A DNA stretch of 64,000 bases from Clostridia bacterium. GTDB taxonomy: Bacteria; Bacillota; Clostridia; Acetivibrionales; DSM-27016. The notes beneath the pieces are model-generated. The model searched no databases. It worked only from the letters and a program-made list of their open reading frames with translations, and was not told the origin of the DNA. Location: positions 98,358 to 162,357 of the forward strand of contig JAOAIJ010000039.1 of assembly GCA_026414765.1 (NCBI GenBank), given 5' to 3'. The translations under genes were made by a program, and so were the position numbers. This document shows positions 18,834 to 27,637 of the stretch, one piece after another; position 1 is the stretch's first letter, and every line of letters begins with the position of its first letter.

Positions 18834-19037
18834 ATGGAAAGAGGAAGAGTAAAATGGTTTAATGCTGAAAAGGGTTTTGGCTTTATTGAAAGAGACGGAG
18901 GAAACGATGTTTTCGTTCATTTTTCAGCAATAAACATGGATGGATTCAAGACATTGGAAGAAGGCGCTGAAGTTGAATTCGAAGTTGTTGAAGGAGCAAA
19001 AGGCCCTCAGGCAGCTAATGTTCAGAAGGCTATGTAA
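18834..19037 (+). CDS. Cold-shock protein (CspA family)
   Basis: A 67-residue single-stranded nucleic-acid-binding protein with a single cold-shock domain: [16 protein letters not shown] (RNP1 KGFGFI) and DVFVHFSAI (RNP2). It acts as an RNA chaperone. The start at 18834 (MERGRVKWF) is preceded by AGGAGG; the open frame begins earlier but the extra residues are not cold-shock-like. The 196-base upstream region (18638-18833) may hold a long 5' untranslated leader, common for csp genes, but I see no clear cold-box. Confidence 0.95.
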   Translation: MERGRVKWFNAEKGFGFIERDGGNDVFVHFSAINMDGFKTLEEGAEVEFEVVEGAKGPQAANVQKAM

Positions 19038-19082
19038 TTAAAGTTAATTAGACTTTAACATAAATTCTAGTAGCCAGTAATT

Positions 19083-19116
19083 ACCCCGGTATATAATATT
19101 ATATACCGGGGTTTTC
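19083..19116 (+). terminator. Terminator of the cold-shock gene
   Basis: Perfect 30-base palindrome with arms of 15 (ACCCCGGTATATAAT), followed by TTTTC, 45 bases after the stop codon. Confidence 0.85.
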
Positions 19117-19164
19117 AATATGTTGCAGCTTCAGGCTATGTAAGAAAGGTGACAGGAGAATATT

Positions 19165-20070
19165 ATGAGTGAAGAGTATACAAGTCTAAACAAAACCGAA
19201 GATTATATTATTGCTGCTACTGCTGCCGGAGGGACCGTAAGAGCTTTTGCGGCGACCACTACAAATATGGTTAGGGAAGCGAAAGCTACCCATGACCTTT
19301 CTATGGTATCTTCTGCTGCATTGGGCAGGACAATAACAGCGGCTGCCATAATGTCTAAGATGCTTAAAGGCGAAAAAGATACAGTTACAATACAAATTAA
19401 AGGTAATGGCCCTATCGGTGGGCTTGTTGTTGTTTCGGATTCAGCTGCCAATGTGCGGGGATATGTATACAATCCTCAGGTTGAGCTTCCGCTTAATGAA
19501 GCCGGTAAGCTGGACGTAGGCGGAGCAATAGGCAAAGAAGGCTATATGAATGTAATTAAGGATTTGGGGCTGAAGGAGCCATATATAGGGTATGTTGATC
19601 TGGTTACAGGGGAAATAGGGGATGATATTGCATACTATTTTGCGTTGTCAGAACAGGTGCCTTCTGTAGTTGCACTTGGCGTATTAGTGGACACCGATGG
19701 AGGTATAATTAATGCCGGAGGATATATTATCCAGCTTATGCCGGGAGCCGAGGATAGCCTGATTAATTATATAGAAAACACAATAAATGCTATCCCTACT
19801 GTATCACAGCTGCTAGCTTATGGGGAATCCCCGGAAAGCATTCTGGAAATAATATTCGGTGAAAAAGATCTCAGGATTAATAGTAAATCGCCTTGCCGCT
19901 ACTTATGCAACTGTTCCAGGGACAGGATGGAAAGAAATCTTATCAGCGTGGGAAAGGATGAAATACGCAGTATCATAGAGGAGCAGCACGGCGCAGAACT
20001 CCATTGCCATTTTTGTAATAAAAAGTATCAATTCACTGAACAGGAACTAAAGGGACTTATTGGCGAATAA
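19165..20070 (+). CDS. hslO: Hsp33 redox-regulated chaperone
   Basis: A 301-residue cytoplasmic holdase chaperone activated by oxidation. The N-terminal substrate-binding domain has the family text VRAFAATTTNMVREA and QIKGNGPIGGLVVVSD. The C-terminal redox switch has the four zinc cysteines in place: C248 and C250 (CNC), then C281 and C284 (CHFC). A ribosome site (GACAGGAG) precedes the ATG. It is a stand-alone gene between the cold-shock gene and the tRNA cluster. Confidence 0.95.
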   Translation: MSEEYTSLNKTEDYIIAATAAGGTVRAFAATTTNMVREAKATHDLSMVSSAALGRTITAAAIMSKMLKGEKDTVTIQIKGNGPIGGLVVVSDSAANVRGYVYNPQVELPLNEAGKLDVGGAIGKEGYMNVIKDLGLKEPYIGYVDLVTGEIGDDIAYYFALSEQVPSVVALGVLVDTDGGIINAGGYIIQLMPGAEDSLINYIENTINAIPTVSQLLAYGESPESILEIIFGEKDLRINSKSPCRYLCNCSRDRMERNLISVGKDEIRSIIEEQHGAELHCHFCNKKYQFTEQELKGLIGE

Positions 20071-20189
20071 TGGGCTGAGAGCATTAATTGAGTGGTGTTT
20101 GAAAAATTACTATAAGCAAGCATGAAATAGAATTAAGCAGATATAGAGAGTTTAATTTGTGTAATTTGAAATTAATAAGGTTTTTGATA

Positions 20190-20218
20190 TTGACTTTGAA
20201 TTATTATTTTTGTATACT
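20190..20218 (+). promoter_or_regulatory. Promoter of the tRNA cluster
   Basis: -35 TTGACT (20190-20195), a 17-base spacer and -10 TATACT (20213-20218), a near-consensus housekeeping promoter 32 bases before the first tRNA. Confidence 0.7.
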
Positions 20219-20249
20219 ATGTATTGTCGCTTGACGGCGACAGACATGT

Positions 20250-20325
20250 GGGCGCTTAGCTCAGCTGGGGGAGCACCTGCCTTACAAGCAGGGGGTCATA
20301 GGTTCGAGCCCTATAGTGCCCACCA
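20250..20325 (+). tRNA. tRNA-Val(TAC)
   Basis: 76 bases including an encoded CCA. The acceptor arms GGGCGCT/AGTGCCC pair, and the anticodon loop CTTACAA on a CCTGC/GCAGG stem gives anticodon TAC. The T-arm carries GGTTCGAGCC. Confidence 0.95.
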
Positions 20326-20330
20326 CATGT

Positions 20331-20407
20331 GGCCCGGTAGTTCAGTTGGTTAGAATGCCAGCCTGTCACGCTGGAGGTCGAGGGTTCGAGCCCCTTCCGG
20401 GTCGCCA
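20331..20407 (+). tRNA. tRNA-Asp(GTC)
   Basis: 77 bases with encoded CCA and discriminator G. Acceptor GGCCCGG/CCGGGTC; anticodon stem CCAGC/GCTGG with loop CTGTCAC gives GTC. Confidence 0.95.
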
Positions 20408-20411
20408 ACTT

Positions 20412-20486
<75 letters not shown>

Positions 20487-20487
<1 letters not shown>

Positions 20488-20512
20488 AGATTTTTACTCA
20501 GGTAAAAATCTT
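20487..20512 (+). other. Hairpin in the tRNA-Phe/tRNA-Gly spacer
   Basis: AAGATTTTTAC and its complement enclose a four-base loop (TCAG). There is no U-tract, so it may serve processing or attenuate downstream tRNAs rather than fully terminate. Confidence 0.4.
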
Positions 20513-20518
20513 ATATAT

Positions 20519-20593
20519 GCGGGTTTAACTCAGCGGTAGAGTGTCACCTTGCCAAGGTGAAAGTCGCGAGTTCAAATCTCGTAACCCGCTCCA
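20519..20593 (+). tRNA. tRNA-Gly(GCC)
   Basis: 75 bases with encoded CCA. Acceptor GCGGGTT/AACCCGC; the anticodon arm CACCTTGCCAAGGTG gives GCC. The T-arm reads GCGAGTTCAAATCTCG. Confidence 0.95.
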
Positions 20594-20597
20594 AATA

Positions 20598-20634
20598 GAG
20601 ACTAGTCACTAAAGAATATTTAGTTCCTAGTCTC
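20598..20634 (+). other. Hairpin in the tRNA-Gly/tRNA-Cys spacer
   Basis: Outer arms GAGACTAG/CTAGTCTC with an inner ACTAAA/TTTAGT stem. It lies between two mature tRNA sequences and probably marks a processing or attenuation structure. Confidence 0.4.
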
Positions 20635-20642
20635 AAATATTC

Positions 20643-20719
<77 letters not shown>

Positions 20720-20725
20720 CGTATG

Positions 20726-20781
20726 AAAGTGGCTTGAATCAAGACTTCTAAGGAAGTTGGAAATTCAAGTCACTTTTTGTT
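20726..20781 (+). terminator. Terminator just after tRNA-Cys
   Basis: 14-base arms (AAAGTGGCTTGAAT, 20726-20739, and 20763-20776) with one G-U pair, followed by TTTTTGTTTTT. It lies inside the element, so the element brings its own terminator for the tRNA transcript. The original one is probably at 24926. Confidence 0.75.
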
Positions 20782-20864
20782 TTTCTGAGACCTTTGTGTT
20801 GTGTTTTAGGGGTAGACCTTTTCGTGGAGCAGGATAACGGTTCAAATACTAAGGGGGTCTACAA

Positions 20865-21854
20865 ATGGCTAGAAAACGCATTTCTTTGGATGAAAAATTC
20901 AACTATTCAGAACCTTTTTGCTCTGAAAAAGAGGAAAATTCGGGCTTTAGTATGAAGGATTTTTTCTCGCAGCACGAGCAGTTTATGACTGTGAAAAAAC
21001 TCGAAGGGCTTGCAAAAAAAACACTTCAAGACCATGTTGCTTTTATGAGGTATGTGCAGGAGTGGATGAAAACTGAGGTAAAGGACTACGAGGACCGTTT
21101 CGTCGAAAAGGGCTTATTTTTGGAGTATATCGCTTATATGTTCGGTAAGGAATATAAGCCCTGCACTATGAATTTGAGGCTGCGAACGCTTAAATGCTAT
21201 TTGAGGTGGTTGTACTCTGAAAAGCTTATCAACGAGGATGTATCAGCAAAAATCAAGCTTGTGAAAGTTCCTAAAGACACAAAAGAGCCATTAACTCCAG
21301 CGGAGATTAAGAGGATATTTAAGGTGCTGGATTTGGCAGAGTATTCACATTACAGGGATTTTGTTATTATGCTTGTTATACTTGACTGTGGAGTCAGGAT
21401 AAATGAACTGCTGAATGTCACTATTGATGATTACAACAATAAGGATAAGACCATTAAAATCGGCAGCGAGACTGCCAAGACCAGAGAAACAAGGATTTTA
21501 CCCATCAGCCCCAAGACAGCCAAGCACCTTCAAAGACTGATTGATATTGCCAAGACTAACAATGAGGAATACATTTTTAATTCGACCTATGGAGGCAGAA
21601 TTTACACTCTTAATGTGATAAAGAATTTTGAGAAATACGGCAAACAGGCTGGGATAACCAATAAACAGACTACGCCTCACCAGTACAGGAGGACATTCGC
21701 TGTAGAGTGCGTAAAGGCTGGAATGGATGTGTTTACACTACAGAAGATGTTGGGACACGCAAGCATTTCTACAACCCGTATTTATGTCAATCTTGATAAT
21801 AGTCATTTGATTAACAGTCACAGCAAGATTAATGTGATATCCAAGTTCATATGA
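20865..21854 (+). CDS. Tyrosine recombinase / phage-type integrase
   Basis: A 329-residue site-specific recombinase. The N-terminal SAM-like core-binding domain spans about residues 30-125. The catalytic domain has the full set: R178 (GVRINELLNV), H272 and R275 (TPHQYRRTFA), H298 (LGHASISTTR) and nucleophile Y307 (RIYVNL). GGGGG lies upstream of the ATG. With the 47-base repeats it is the obvious enzyme for integration into tRNA-Cys. It starts 148 bases beyond the tRNA, the usual position for such integrases. Confidence 0.92.
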   Translation: MARKRISLDEKFNYSEPFCSEKEENSGFSMKDFFSQHEQFMTVKKLEGLAKKTLQDHVAFMRYVQEWMKTEVKDYEDRFVEKGLFLEYIAYMFGKEYKPCTMNLRLRTLKCYLRWLYSEKLINEDVSAKIKLVKVPKDTKEPLTPAEIKRIFKVLDLAEYSHYRDFVIMLVILDCGVRINELLNVTIDDYNNKDKTIKIGSETAKTRETRILPISPKTAKHLQRLIDIAKTNNEEYIFNSTYGGRIYTLNVIKNFEKYGKQAGITNKQTTPHQYRRTFAVECVKAGMDVFTLQKMLGHASISTTRIYVNLDNSHLINSHSKINVISKFI

Positions 21855-22403
21855 GCAGAAGCTTCCAGCCGATGGCAGTATAACACTGTTGCCGGTTGGA
21901 CTTTTTATGTAGTAAACAGTAGATGATGACACTAACGGAGGAGGCGGTATAGAGGTTATGTTGCATTAGCATTTAAACGAAATGTACACCCAAAAAACTT
22001 TCAGCAATTAAATGATATTCATGAAGCCCAGCAATAATGCGGTATACAGGTGAACAGTCTAACACAAAATTTATATCTGTTAAGTAACGGGCTTCTAATC
22101 AGAGCAGCCAAACACAACATTATTTTAACTGCTCATTGACTTATTATGTTGCGATACAGGAAATTTGCCTTGACTTCTTCCCTTACCATTATCATTAATA
22201 CTGTTCTAAATGCTGTATGAGGGATTGGCAGTATATACAGTAGTATATAATATACTCCCATGTGCTTACACTCTTATAATACTATTAAATTCTGATTGTT
22301 TGACACATCATGAGAATTTTTTTCACAATTAACCGCCTTTCCATACATTACTTATGTCACAAATAGCAAAGTATTAACTTATTTATTATGGGAGGCGATA
22401 GAA
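21855..22403 (+). other. Gene-free stretch inside the element, with a possible promoter
   Basis: No convincing coding frame on either strand. A possible promoter for the next gene is TTGGCA (22225-22230), 17 bases, TAATAT (22248-22253). The rest could hold the recombinase arm sites or excision signals expected of such elements, but I cannot identify them. Confidence 0.35.
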
Positions 22404-23117
22404 ATGTTATTTATTACAGCACATGGAGCTATAACATATAGTTATCAGGAATGGGAAGCAGATTTATATAGAAGACTGTCTGGAAAGTATAAGACATCGA
22501 AGATAAAGTTTATTATTGAAGTTGAAGATTTATGGAAGGATGGGTACTTCGATAAGTTATATAAAAAGCTGGCAGGGATAATCCGAGGAAAGGCTAAAAA
22601 GCATGTTGGGCAGTGGGGGAATACCTATAAAATTGAGGTAGAAGAACTGGAAAGCCTATATTCTGAACGGCTGTGGCGGCTATTTGAAGATGATTATTAC
22701 TGCACATCATCGAAACTTTCTTTCTATGAGAACTTTATTAATCATATTGAGAGTAATGTTCTTATGAACTATTTGAAGGGATTGAAGGCAAACAAAAGGT
22801 TTTTAGCTTATTCACAAAAAGAAGTTTGTTCATTTGAACAAGCAGTTGAAGATAGAAGCAGAGGGAACGCTTCAAATAAAGATAAGGCATTAGAGGTACC
22901 TGATGTTGCAGAGGAAGCACTGGCTAAAGTAATTATTGAAGAAATATATGATAAAATTGGCAGTGGTTACTTCACAGAAAGGGAAGAGGCTGTCTTGAAG
23001 GCGTTAAGGCTTAACCCAGAGGCTAATTATAGCGAAATAGCAAGGATAACTGGATTGTCACATGCTAAACAGGTTCAAAGGGTAATGGAGTATATCAGGC
23101 GTAAACTATTGCCGTAA
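22404..23117 (+). CDS. Sigma-factor-like protein of the element
   Basis: A 237-residue protein. The C-terminal 55 residues form a sigma region-4-like helix-turn-helix: YFTEREEAVLKALRLNPEA, then NYSEIARITGLSHAKQVQRV. The middle (YSERLWRLFEDD and HIESNVLMNYLKGLK) resembles a weak region-2-type helical segment. The N-terminal hundred residues are not familiar. GGGAGG precedes the ATG. It may direct transcription of the element's genes or read host signals. It is not a classical ECF factor in length or spacing, so the call is by the C-terminus only. Confidence 0.55.
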   Translation: MLFITAHGAITYSYQEWEADLYRRLSGKYKTSKIKFIIEVEDLWKDGYFDKLYKKLAGIIRGKAKKHVGQWGNTYKIEVEELESLYSERLWRLFEDDYYCTSSKLSFYENFINHIESNVLMNYLKGLKANKRFLAYSQKEVCSFEQAVEDRSRGNASNKDKALEVPDVAEEALAKVIIEEIYDKIGSGYFTEREEAVLKALRLNPEANYSEIARITGLSHAKQVQRVMEYIRRKLLP

Positions 23118-23363
23118 ACATGCCGCTGGGTAGAGCTGAAAGAGTTGGGAAAATCTAAAAATCAATACACCGGTTAGATAGACCTGTTCTTCTTATGGAA
23201 CTATTTGCTGTACAACCCAATATCGTGTACTATCATTATAGAAAATTAATTGATAATTTGTTATTTTTGTTTTGCAGAATTCCTGAATTTTCTGCAATAT
23301 TGAAAAAAATATCAAAAATGAAAAGATGATGTTTGCTATAATTCGTATAGAAGGAGCAAGTAA

Positions 23364-24692
23364 ATGAATTACTATGAACGCGTTCAAAATGCACTTGATT
23401 TTATAGAAGATAATCTTACAGAGCCTATAGAGTTAGAGGAAATTGCTTTAAAAGCTGATATGTCATTAACAAACTTTTACAGATTGTTTTACTCTATTGC
23501 CGGGTATACAGTTAAGGACTATATCCGAAGGAGAAGGCTTTCTCATGCCTCGATGCTGTTAACTAATACAAATATGAGGATTTTAGATATTTCACTGGAA
23601 TGTCAATTTGAAAGTCAGGAAGCGTTTACAAGGGCATTTAAACAGCAATTGGGGTGCACTCCGAAGGTGTGTAGGACAGGAATGAATTTATTCAGATTTG
23701 AAAGGATTGATATAATGGACACATATTTTGAAGTTCAAGATAAAGAACTCATTAAAAAGTACCCAGATATAAAGGTTTTCAAAAGGCTTGAACCAATAAA
23801 GGTTGCATATTACAAGGCATACAGCAGAACTCCAGAAAACGACGCTTTTGCTGTGTTGAGGGAATGGGCGGAAAGGAGTAAACTGCATGTAGGAGATACT
23901 AAATACCGCATATTTGGATTTGACTCTCCTGACTCGAAGCCAGGTGATGAAATTTATGGTTATGAAGTATGGATGACGATAGACAAAGACTATGCTGTTA
24001 ATGATGACAAGGTTCAATCAAAGTTGTTTGAAGGTGGAATGTATGCCGTTACATCAACATTTATCAAAGACATTGTAACTACATGGGACAGGTTTAGAGA
24101 GTGGTTAAAGGTAAGCAAATATGGCTTGGGTAAACACCAGTATCTTGAGGAACACCTGCCATTTAGTGAATGGGATAGGGATAAATCCCAGGGTGAACAC
24201 AAAGTTGACTTGTATATGCCAATAGCTGATAAGGAAGATAAGGTGCCGGAGCAGATACTGCCAGTACAGGTAGTGTATTGTCGGGTAAATGGAGTAGAGA
24301 AGAAGGCTCCATTTGAGGCGTGGGGGATAATTCTTGATTGGGCTAACAAAAGTGGCCTTTTTAAAGGTCAACAACATAGTTTTTTCACTTATCATAACTA
24401 CAACATTGAGAAAGACAAAGATAAACAGTGGTATGAGGTTATGGTAACTTACGATAGAAATATTGAAAATACTGATGAAAAAATAAAACTGAAAGTGTTT
24501 GAGGGTGGCGACTATATTACAAGCAAAACTATAAGAAAAAACCTTCCGAAAGCATGGAAGGATATGCTGCGCTGGCAGGATATAACAAAAACTAAAGGTG
24601 GAAAACACCAATGGGTAGAAGAATGGATTGTTATTGATGGCTCAATCTCAATGGAAACGGATATGAAGATTTATCTACCTGTACAGAAATAA
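23364..24692 (+). CDS. AraC-family regulator with two GyrI-like effector domains
   Basis: A 442-residue protein. Residues 1-110 are an AraC/XylS DNA-binding domain with both helix-turn-helix motifs (LEEIALKADMSLTNFYRLFY and ILDISLECQFESQEAFTRAF, then QQLGCTPKVCR). The remainder looks like two GyrI/effector-binding repeats: about 130-285 (YGYEVWMTID, LFEGGMYAVTSTF) and about 290-440 (WYEVMVTYDRN, VFEGGDYITSKTI). Each has the paired strand-helix pattern and WxEEW/YLEEH-like ends. These domains bind small cationic or drug-like molecules in known members. AAGGAG precedes the ATG. It is the last gene of the element and probably regulates efflux or stress genes. Confidence 0.8.
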   Translation: MNYYERVQNALDFIEDNLTEPIELEEIALKADMSLTNFYRLFYSIAGYTVKDYIRRRRLSHASMLLTNTNMRILDISLECQFESQEAFTRAFKQQLGCTPKVCRTGMNLFRFERIDIMDTYFEVQDKELIKKYPDIKVFKRLEPIKVAYYKAYSRTPENDAFAVLREWAERSKLHVGDTKYRIFGFDSPDSKPGDEIYGYEVWMTIDKDYAVNDDKVQSKLFEGGMYAVTSTFIKDIVTTWDRFREWLKVSKYGLGKHQYLEEHLPFSEWDRDKSQGEHKVDLYMPIADKEDKVPEQILPVQVVYCRVNGVEKKAPFEAWGIILDWANKSGLFKGQQHSFFTYHNYNIEKDKDKQWYEVMVTYDRNIENTDEKIKLKVFEGGDYITSKTIRKNLPKAWKDMLRWQDITKTKGGKHQWVEEWIVIDGSISMETDMKIYLPVQK

Positions 24693-24860
24693 CTTACCGT
24701 TTTACAAAGGAGGCTGGTAATATCTGCTGTAAGCTTGCTGTAACTTGACTGTCAGGGTTAGCAGTAGTAAACTGAAGGTAACCGTTACATTTCTGCAAGA
24801 GTAAACAGGCTCAAAGCCTTATAATAACTGGGTTGTGACAACTGGATTAACTGTAGGGAA
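24693..24860 (+). other. Right end of the element, no gene seen
   Basis: Non-coding sequence between the AraC gene and the right repeat. AGGAGGCTGG near 24708 looks like a ribosome site, but no frame follows. It may hold integrase binding sites. Confidence 0.3.
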
Positions 24861-24907
24861 CTGCAAAACCTTTACTCCCCAGTTCAAATCTGGGTGGCGC
24901 CTCCAAA
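24861..24907 (+). repeat. Right attachment site (attR), tRNA-Cys 3' fragment
   Basis: Copy of the 3' part of tRNA-Cys from the anticodon loop through CCA. It lacks the 5' half and so cannot be a functional tRNA. It marks the right junction of the element. Confidence 0.85.
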
Positions 24908-24925
24908 TTATAACTCAAATTTTAA

Positions 24926-24968
24926 TACAACAAGAAGTCCTTATATAAGGGCTTCTTGTTGTATTTAG
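24926..24968 (+). terminator. Terminator beyond attR, probably the original tRNA-Cys terminator
   Basis: Long stem TACAACAAGAAGYCC with its complement around TTATATAA (24926-24963), followed by TTTAG. Its position 19 bases after the duplicated tRNA end suggests that it terminated the tRNA cluster before the insertion. From 24969 to 25222 I see nothing coding. Confidence 0.65.
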
Positions 24969-25222
24969 GGCAAAAATTCAGTAAGAATTCGTTCTGTTAT
25001 ATCCAAATATGATGTTAATAAGTGAGAAAAACGAGCATGTTTTTAGGATTTTTGGCATAAGGGTATGCGTACTATTCGGTGATTATGACATATAAATCTG
25101 ATTTTTTGATGTGGTAGAATTATGAAAACTCTAGATGTATAATGTTGGTACATGGTATTTTTCGTCCATGTACAATTTTTCTTATGGAGGCTATTTAAAT
25201 TGGTACTTTTAGGGGATTCAAT

Positions 25223-25858
25223 ATGATTGTAAAAGGTTTCAGATTTGGAATGTTACTTCAGCTTGCGGTTGGACCGGTATGTGTTTTTATTTTTAATCTT
25301 GCAAGCAACAGAGGTTTTACAGAAGGCATTTTTGCTGTCATAGGAGTTACATTAATTGATGCATTATATATTCTTCTAGCTACTGTTGGCATTTCAAAGC
25401 TTGTCGATTTGAAAAGACATGAACGGTTATTTACTATAATAGGAGCATCCGTAATATTACTTTTTAGTCTAAATATCATTTTGGGAGCTGCATGTAGCAT
25501 AGACATATTCCCCCAATTATCGGGTATCGCTGGCAACGTAAATGCTTTAAGCGGATTCTGGCAAGCGGTTATTCTTACAGTTTCAAATCCCATTACGATA
25601 TTGTTTTGGTCTGGAGTCTTTTCTGTAAAGATAATAGAACATAAAATGGGTAAAACAGATGTACTTTTTTTCGGCATTGGAGCTGCACTATCAACGTTTG
25701 TATTTTTGAGTTTAATTGTCTGTTTAGGAATGCTGTTTCATAGTTTTTTATCTGAGACATTCACAAAATTGCTGAATATTATCATTGCAATAATTCTTAT
25801 ACACTTTTCGGTAACAAACCTTGTGAAAAAAAGAAAAAGGAGTGATATTTCATTATGA
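25223..25858 (+). CDS. LysE/RhtB-family amino-acid exporter
   Basis: A 211-residue integral membrane protein with about six hydrophobic helices. The N-terminal family mark is FGMLLQLAVGPVCVFIFNLA (the G-P-x-x pattern of LysE), followed by a second conserved region (LIDALYILLATVGISKLVDL). Such proteins export amino acids or related small metabolites. AGGGGA precedes the ATG. The stop overlaps the next gene in ATGA, so the two are coupled. The substrate is unknown. Confidence 0.85.
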   Translation: MIVKGFRFGMLLQLAVGPVCVFIFNLASNRGFTEGIFAVIGVTLIDALYILLATVGISKLVDLKRHERLFTIIGASVILLFSLNIILGAACSIDIFPQLSGIAGNVNALSGFWQAVILTVSNPITILFWSGVFSVKIIEHKMGKTDVLFFGIGAALSTFVFLSLIVCLGMLFHSFLSETFTKLLNIIIAIILIHFSVTNLVKKRKRSDISL

Positions 25859-26607
25859 ATATATATTATGATGAAGTCTTAAAGGGCAAGGTAGCGGTTA
25901 TTACCGGAGCAGGGCGAGGCATAGGAAAAGCAATTGCAATAGCTTATGCAAATGCAGGTGCGGATGTTGTCTGTGCAGCTAGGACAGAAGCTGAAATCGA
26001 GCAAACTGTAAATGAAATATCAGCGAAGGGCGGAAAGGCGATAGCAATAAAAACAGATGTTACTTGTATTGAATCAGTTAATAGTATGTTTGAAAAAGCT
26101 GTACAGAATTTTGGAGGTATTGATATCCTGGTTATAAATGCAGGCGCAAACTATGACCGGGAAACAGTAGAAAACAGTAAATTTGAAAACTGGAAGAGAA
26201 CGCTTGATGTTAATCTGTACAGAGCCTACTACTGCGCTCATGCAGCTATTCCATATCTAAAGCAGAGGGGTGCGGGTAAGATAATCACTGTAGGTTCAGG
26301 CCTTGGACACCGTGGATATGCAGGTGGTGCAGCATATTCCTGTTCAAAAGCCGGCTTATGGATGCTGACACGCATATTGGCTCAAGAACTTTTGCAGTAC
26401 AAAATCAGTGTAAATGAATTAATTCCAGGGCCTGTACAAACATCGATTGATGATAATGCTAAAACCAGTAGTAATAAAGTTCAGGCAATGGAAAGCGAGT
26501 GGCAAAAGCAGCCTGAAGATGTTATCCCACTTGCGTTATTTCTGGCAGGCCAGCCTGATATTGGGCCAACAGCTCAAAGCTTCAGCTTAATGCGTAGAGA
26601 TAATTAG
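25855..26607 (+). CDS. Short-chain dehydrogenase/reductase (SDR)
   Basis: A 250-residue classical SDR. The cofactor motif is VAVITGAGRGIGKAIAIAYA (TGxxxGxG), followed by LVINAGANYDR (NAG motif), the catalytic serine in TVGSGLGHRG, and Tyr/Lys in AAYSCSKAGLW. It ends with a conserved PGPVQTSI segment. A basic residue after strand 2 (CAARTEAEI) suggests NADP preference. It overlaps the LysE-type gene by four bases. The pair could make and export, or detoxify and export, a metabolite, but no pathway is evident. Confidence 0.9.
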   Translation: MNIYYDEVLKGKVAVITGAGRGIGKAIAIAYANAGADVVCAARTEAEIEQTVNEISAKGGKAIAIKTDVTCIESVNSMFEKAVQNFGGIDILVINAGANYDRETVENSKFENWKRTLDVNLYRAYYCAHAAIPYLKQRGAGKIITVGSGLGHRGYAGGAAYSCSKAGLWMLTRILAQELLQYKISVNELIPGPVQTSIDDNAKTSSNKVQAMESEWQKQPEDVIPLALFLAGQPDIGPTAQSFSLMRRDN

Positions 26608-26672
26608 CTTTTGTTTTACGTACTGCTGGCAAGTAATGCTTAGTAAATTTTACCGGTCAGGTTTTATTTGTA

Positions 26673-26804
26673 ATGCACTCTTTTACAGCAACTGGATACG
26701 AGTACGCTGATGCCCCTGAACTCGAGGTATATCCACCGGAGAATGAAGATTCAGAAGGCTACCGTTGCGAAGTATGGGTATTTATTCTAAATATTAACCA
26801 ATGA
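26673..26804 (+). pseudogene. C-terminal remnant of a GyrI-like/AraC effector-binding domain protein
   Basis: A 43-codon open stretch whose translation (YEYADAPELEVYPPENED, SEGYRCEVWVFI) matches the very end of GyrI-like effector-binding domains. The preceding domain is missing and no ribosome site is present. It is probably the tail of a decayed regulator gene. The intact AraC gene at 23364 carries domains of the same family. Confidence 0.55.
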
Positions 26805-26810
26805 AATAAA

Positions 26811-27449
26811 TTATGGGATCCTTCTGAAGCCCAGGATGTTGCTCCTATATCGCAGCTCAGGCACTAAATTCCCACTCCCATTAAATATCATATGGCTATA
26901 CCAAATACGGTAAGGCTTATCCGATTGATTAAGTATGCAGTGCCGGTTCAGGTCTTTATCCTGCCAATACAAATATCTGCCGTTGTGTACATCTCTTTTC
27001 CCGTCATCCCTTATGTAACAAAAAGCAATGGATTGGGTAGGGAGTATTTTATCAACATCATTTTTATGGATGGTATAGTATGAAGAGCCCGGCCGGAAAT
27101 CTTTACAATAACCGCTGATATCCTTATACCTGATAGGATTCTCGAAATCCCTATAACGATAATTGAAGCCCGGAACCAGCTGGACCTCCCTCACATTGAA
27201 TACTCCGATTTCACTAAAATTCGGATTTCCACTCGTACAATGTCCTGCGTGGTTAAAAACTACTACTTCCACACTATTAATAGCATTCGTATTAAAGGTA
27301 TCGACCTTAGCCCCATTCACTATTGCATACGTAAATTTTCCATTATGGATGCAATACCGCCCGCTTTTATCCGAATGTGAACAATACTCTTCATTATTTG
27401 CACGTGTAAATTTGATTCCAATACAGGAACCTTTCACAATAATTGCCAT
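26811..27449 (-). CDS. Hypothetical protein, 212 aa
   Basis: Not recognised. The frame starts at an ATG with GAGGTGA ten bases upstream, so it is probably translated. The sequence looks beta-rich, with no signal peptide or membrane segment, many aromatic residues and scattered cysteines (YCSHSDKSGRYCIHNGKF, HAGHCTSGNPNF). The second half contains repeated basic-aromatic turns (FNYRYRDFENPIRYKD, NGRYLYWQDKDLNRH). It is transcribed leftward, opposite to all its neighbours. A secreted or phage-like beta-protein cannot be excluded, but I assign no function. Confidence 0.5.
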   Translation of the reverse strand: MAIIVKGSCIGIKFTRANNEEYCSHSDKSGRYCIHNGKFTYAIVNGAKVDTFNTNAINSVEVVVFNHAGHCTSGNPNFSEIGVFNVREVQLVPGFNYRYRDFENPIRYKDISGYCKDFRPGSSYYTIHKNDVDKILPTQSIAFCYIRDDGKRDVHNGRYLYWQDKDLNRHCILNQSDKPYRIWYSHMIFNGSGNLVPELRYRSNILGFRRIP

Positions 27450-27637
27450 TTAAGTTCACCTCTATACTATATTATGAAAACTCTATTTATAGTGTTACTC
27501 CATCGCTTCAAATCAACAGCCTCCATTATCAACAAATATAGTTATGTTAATGAAGGTAAAAGAATTTATCAAAACACTGGTGACATTTTATGTCTACTCA
27601 GCATATCTGTATAGTAATAAGTATACGAGGTGGAATT

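Noticed and set aside
24105..24611. 168-codon minus-strand frame inside the AraC gene
   Set aside because: Opposite strand of the conserved effector domains; hydrophobic composition is a by-product of the antisense codons.
24861..24907. Second tRNA-Cys gene
   Set aside because: Only the part from the anticodon loop to CCA is present; the acceptor 5' strand and D-arm are missing. It is the attachment-site copy.
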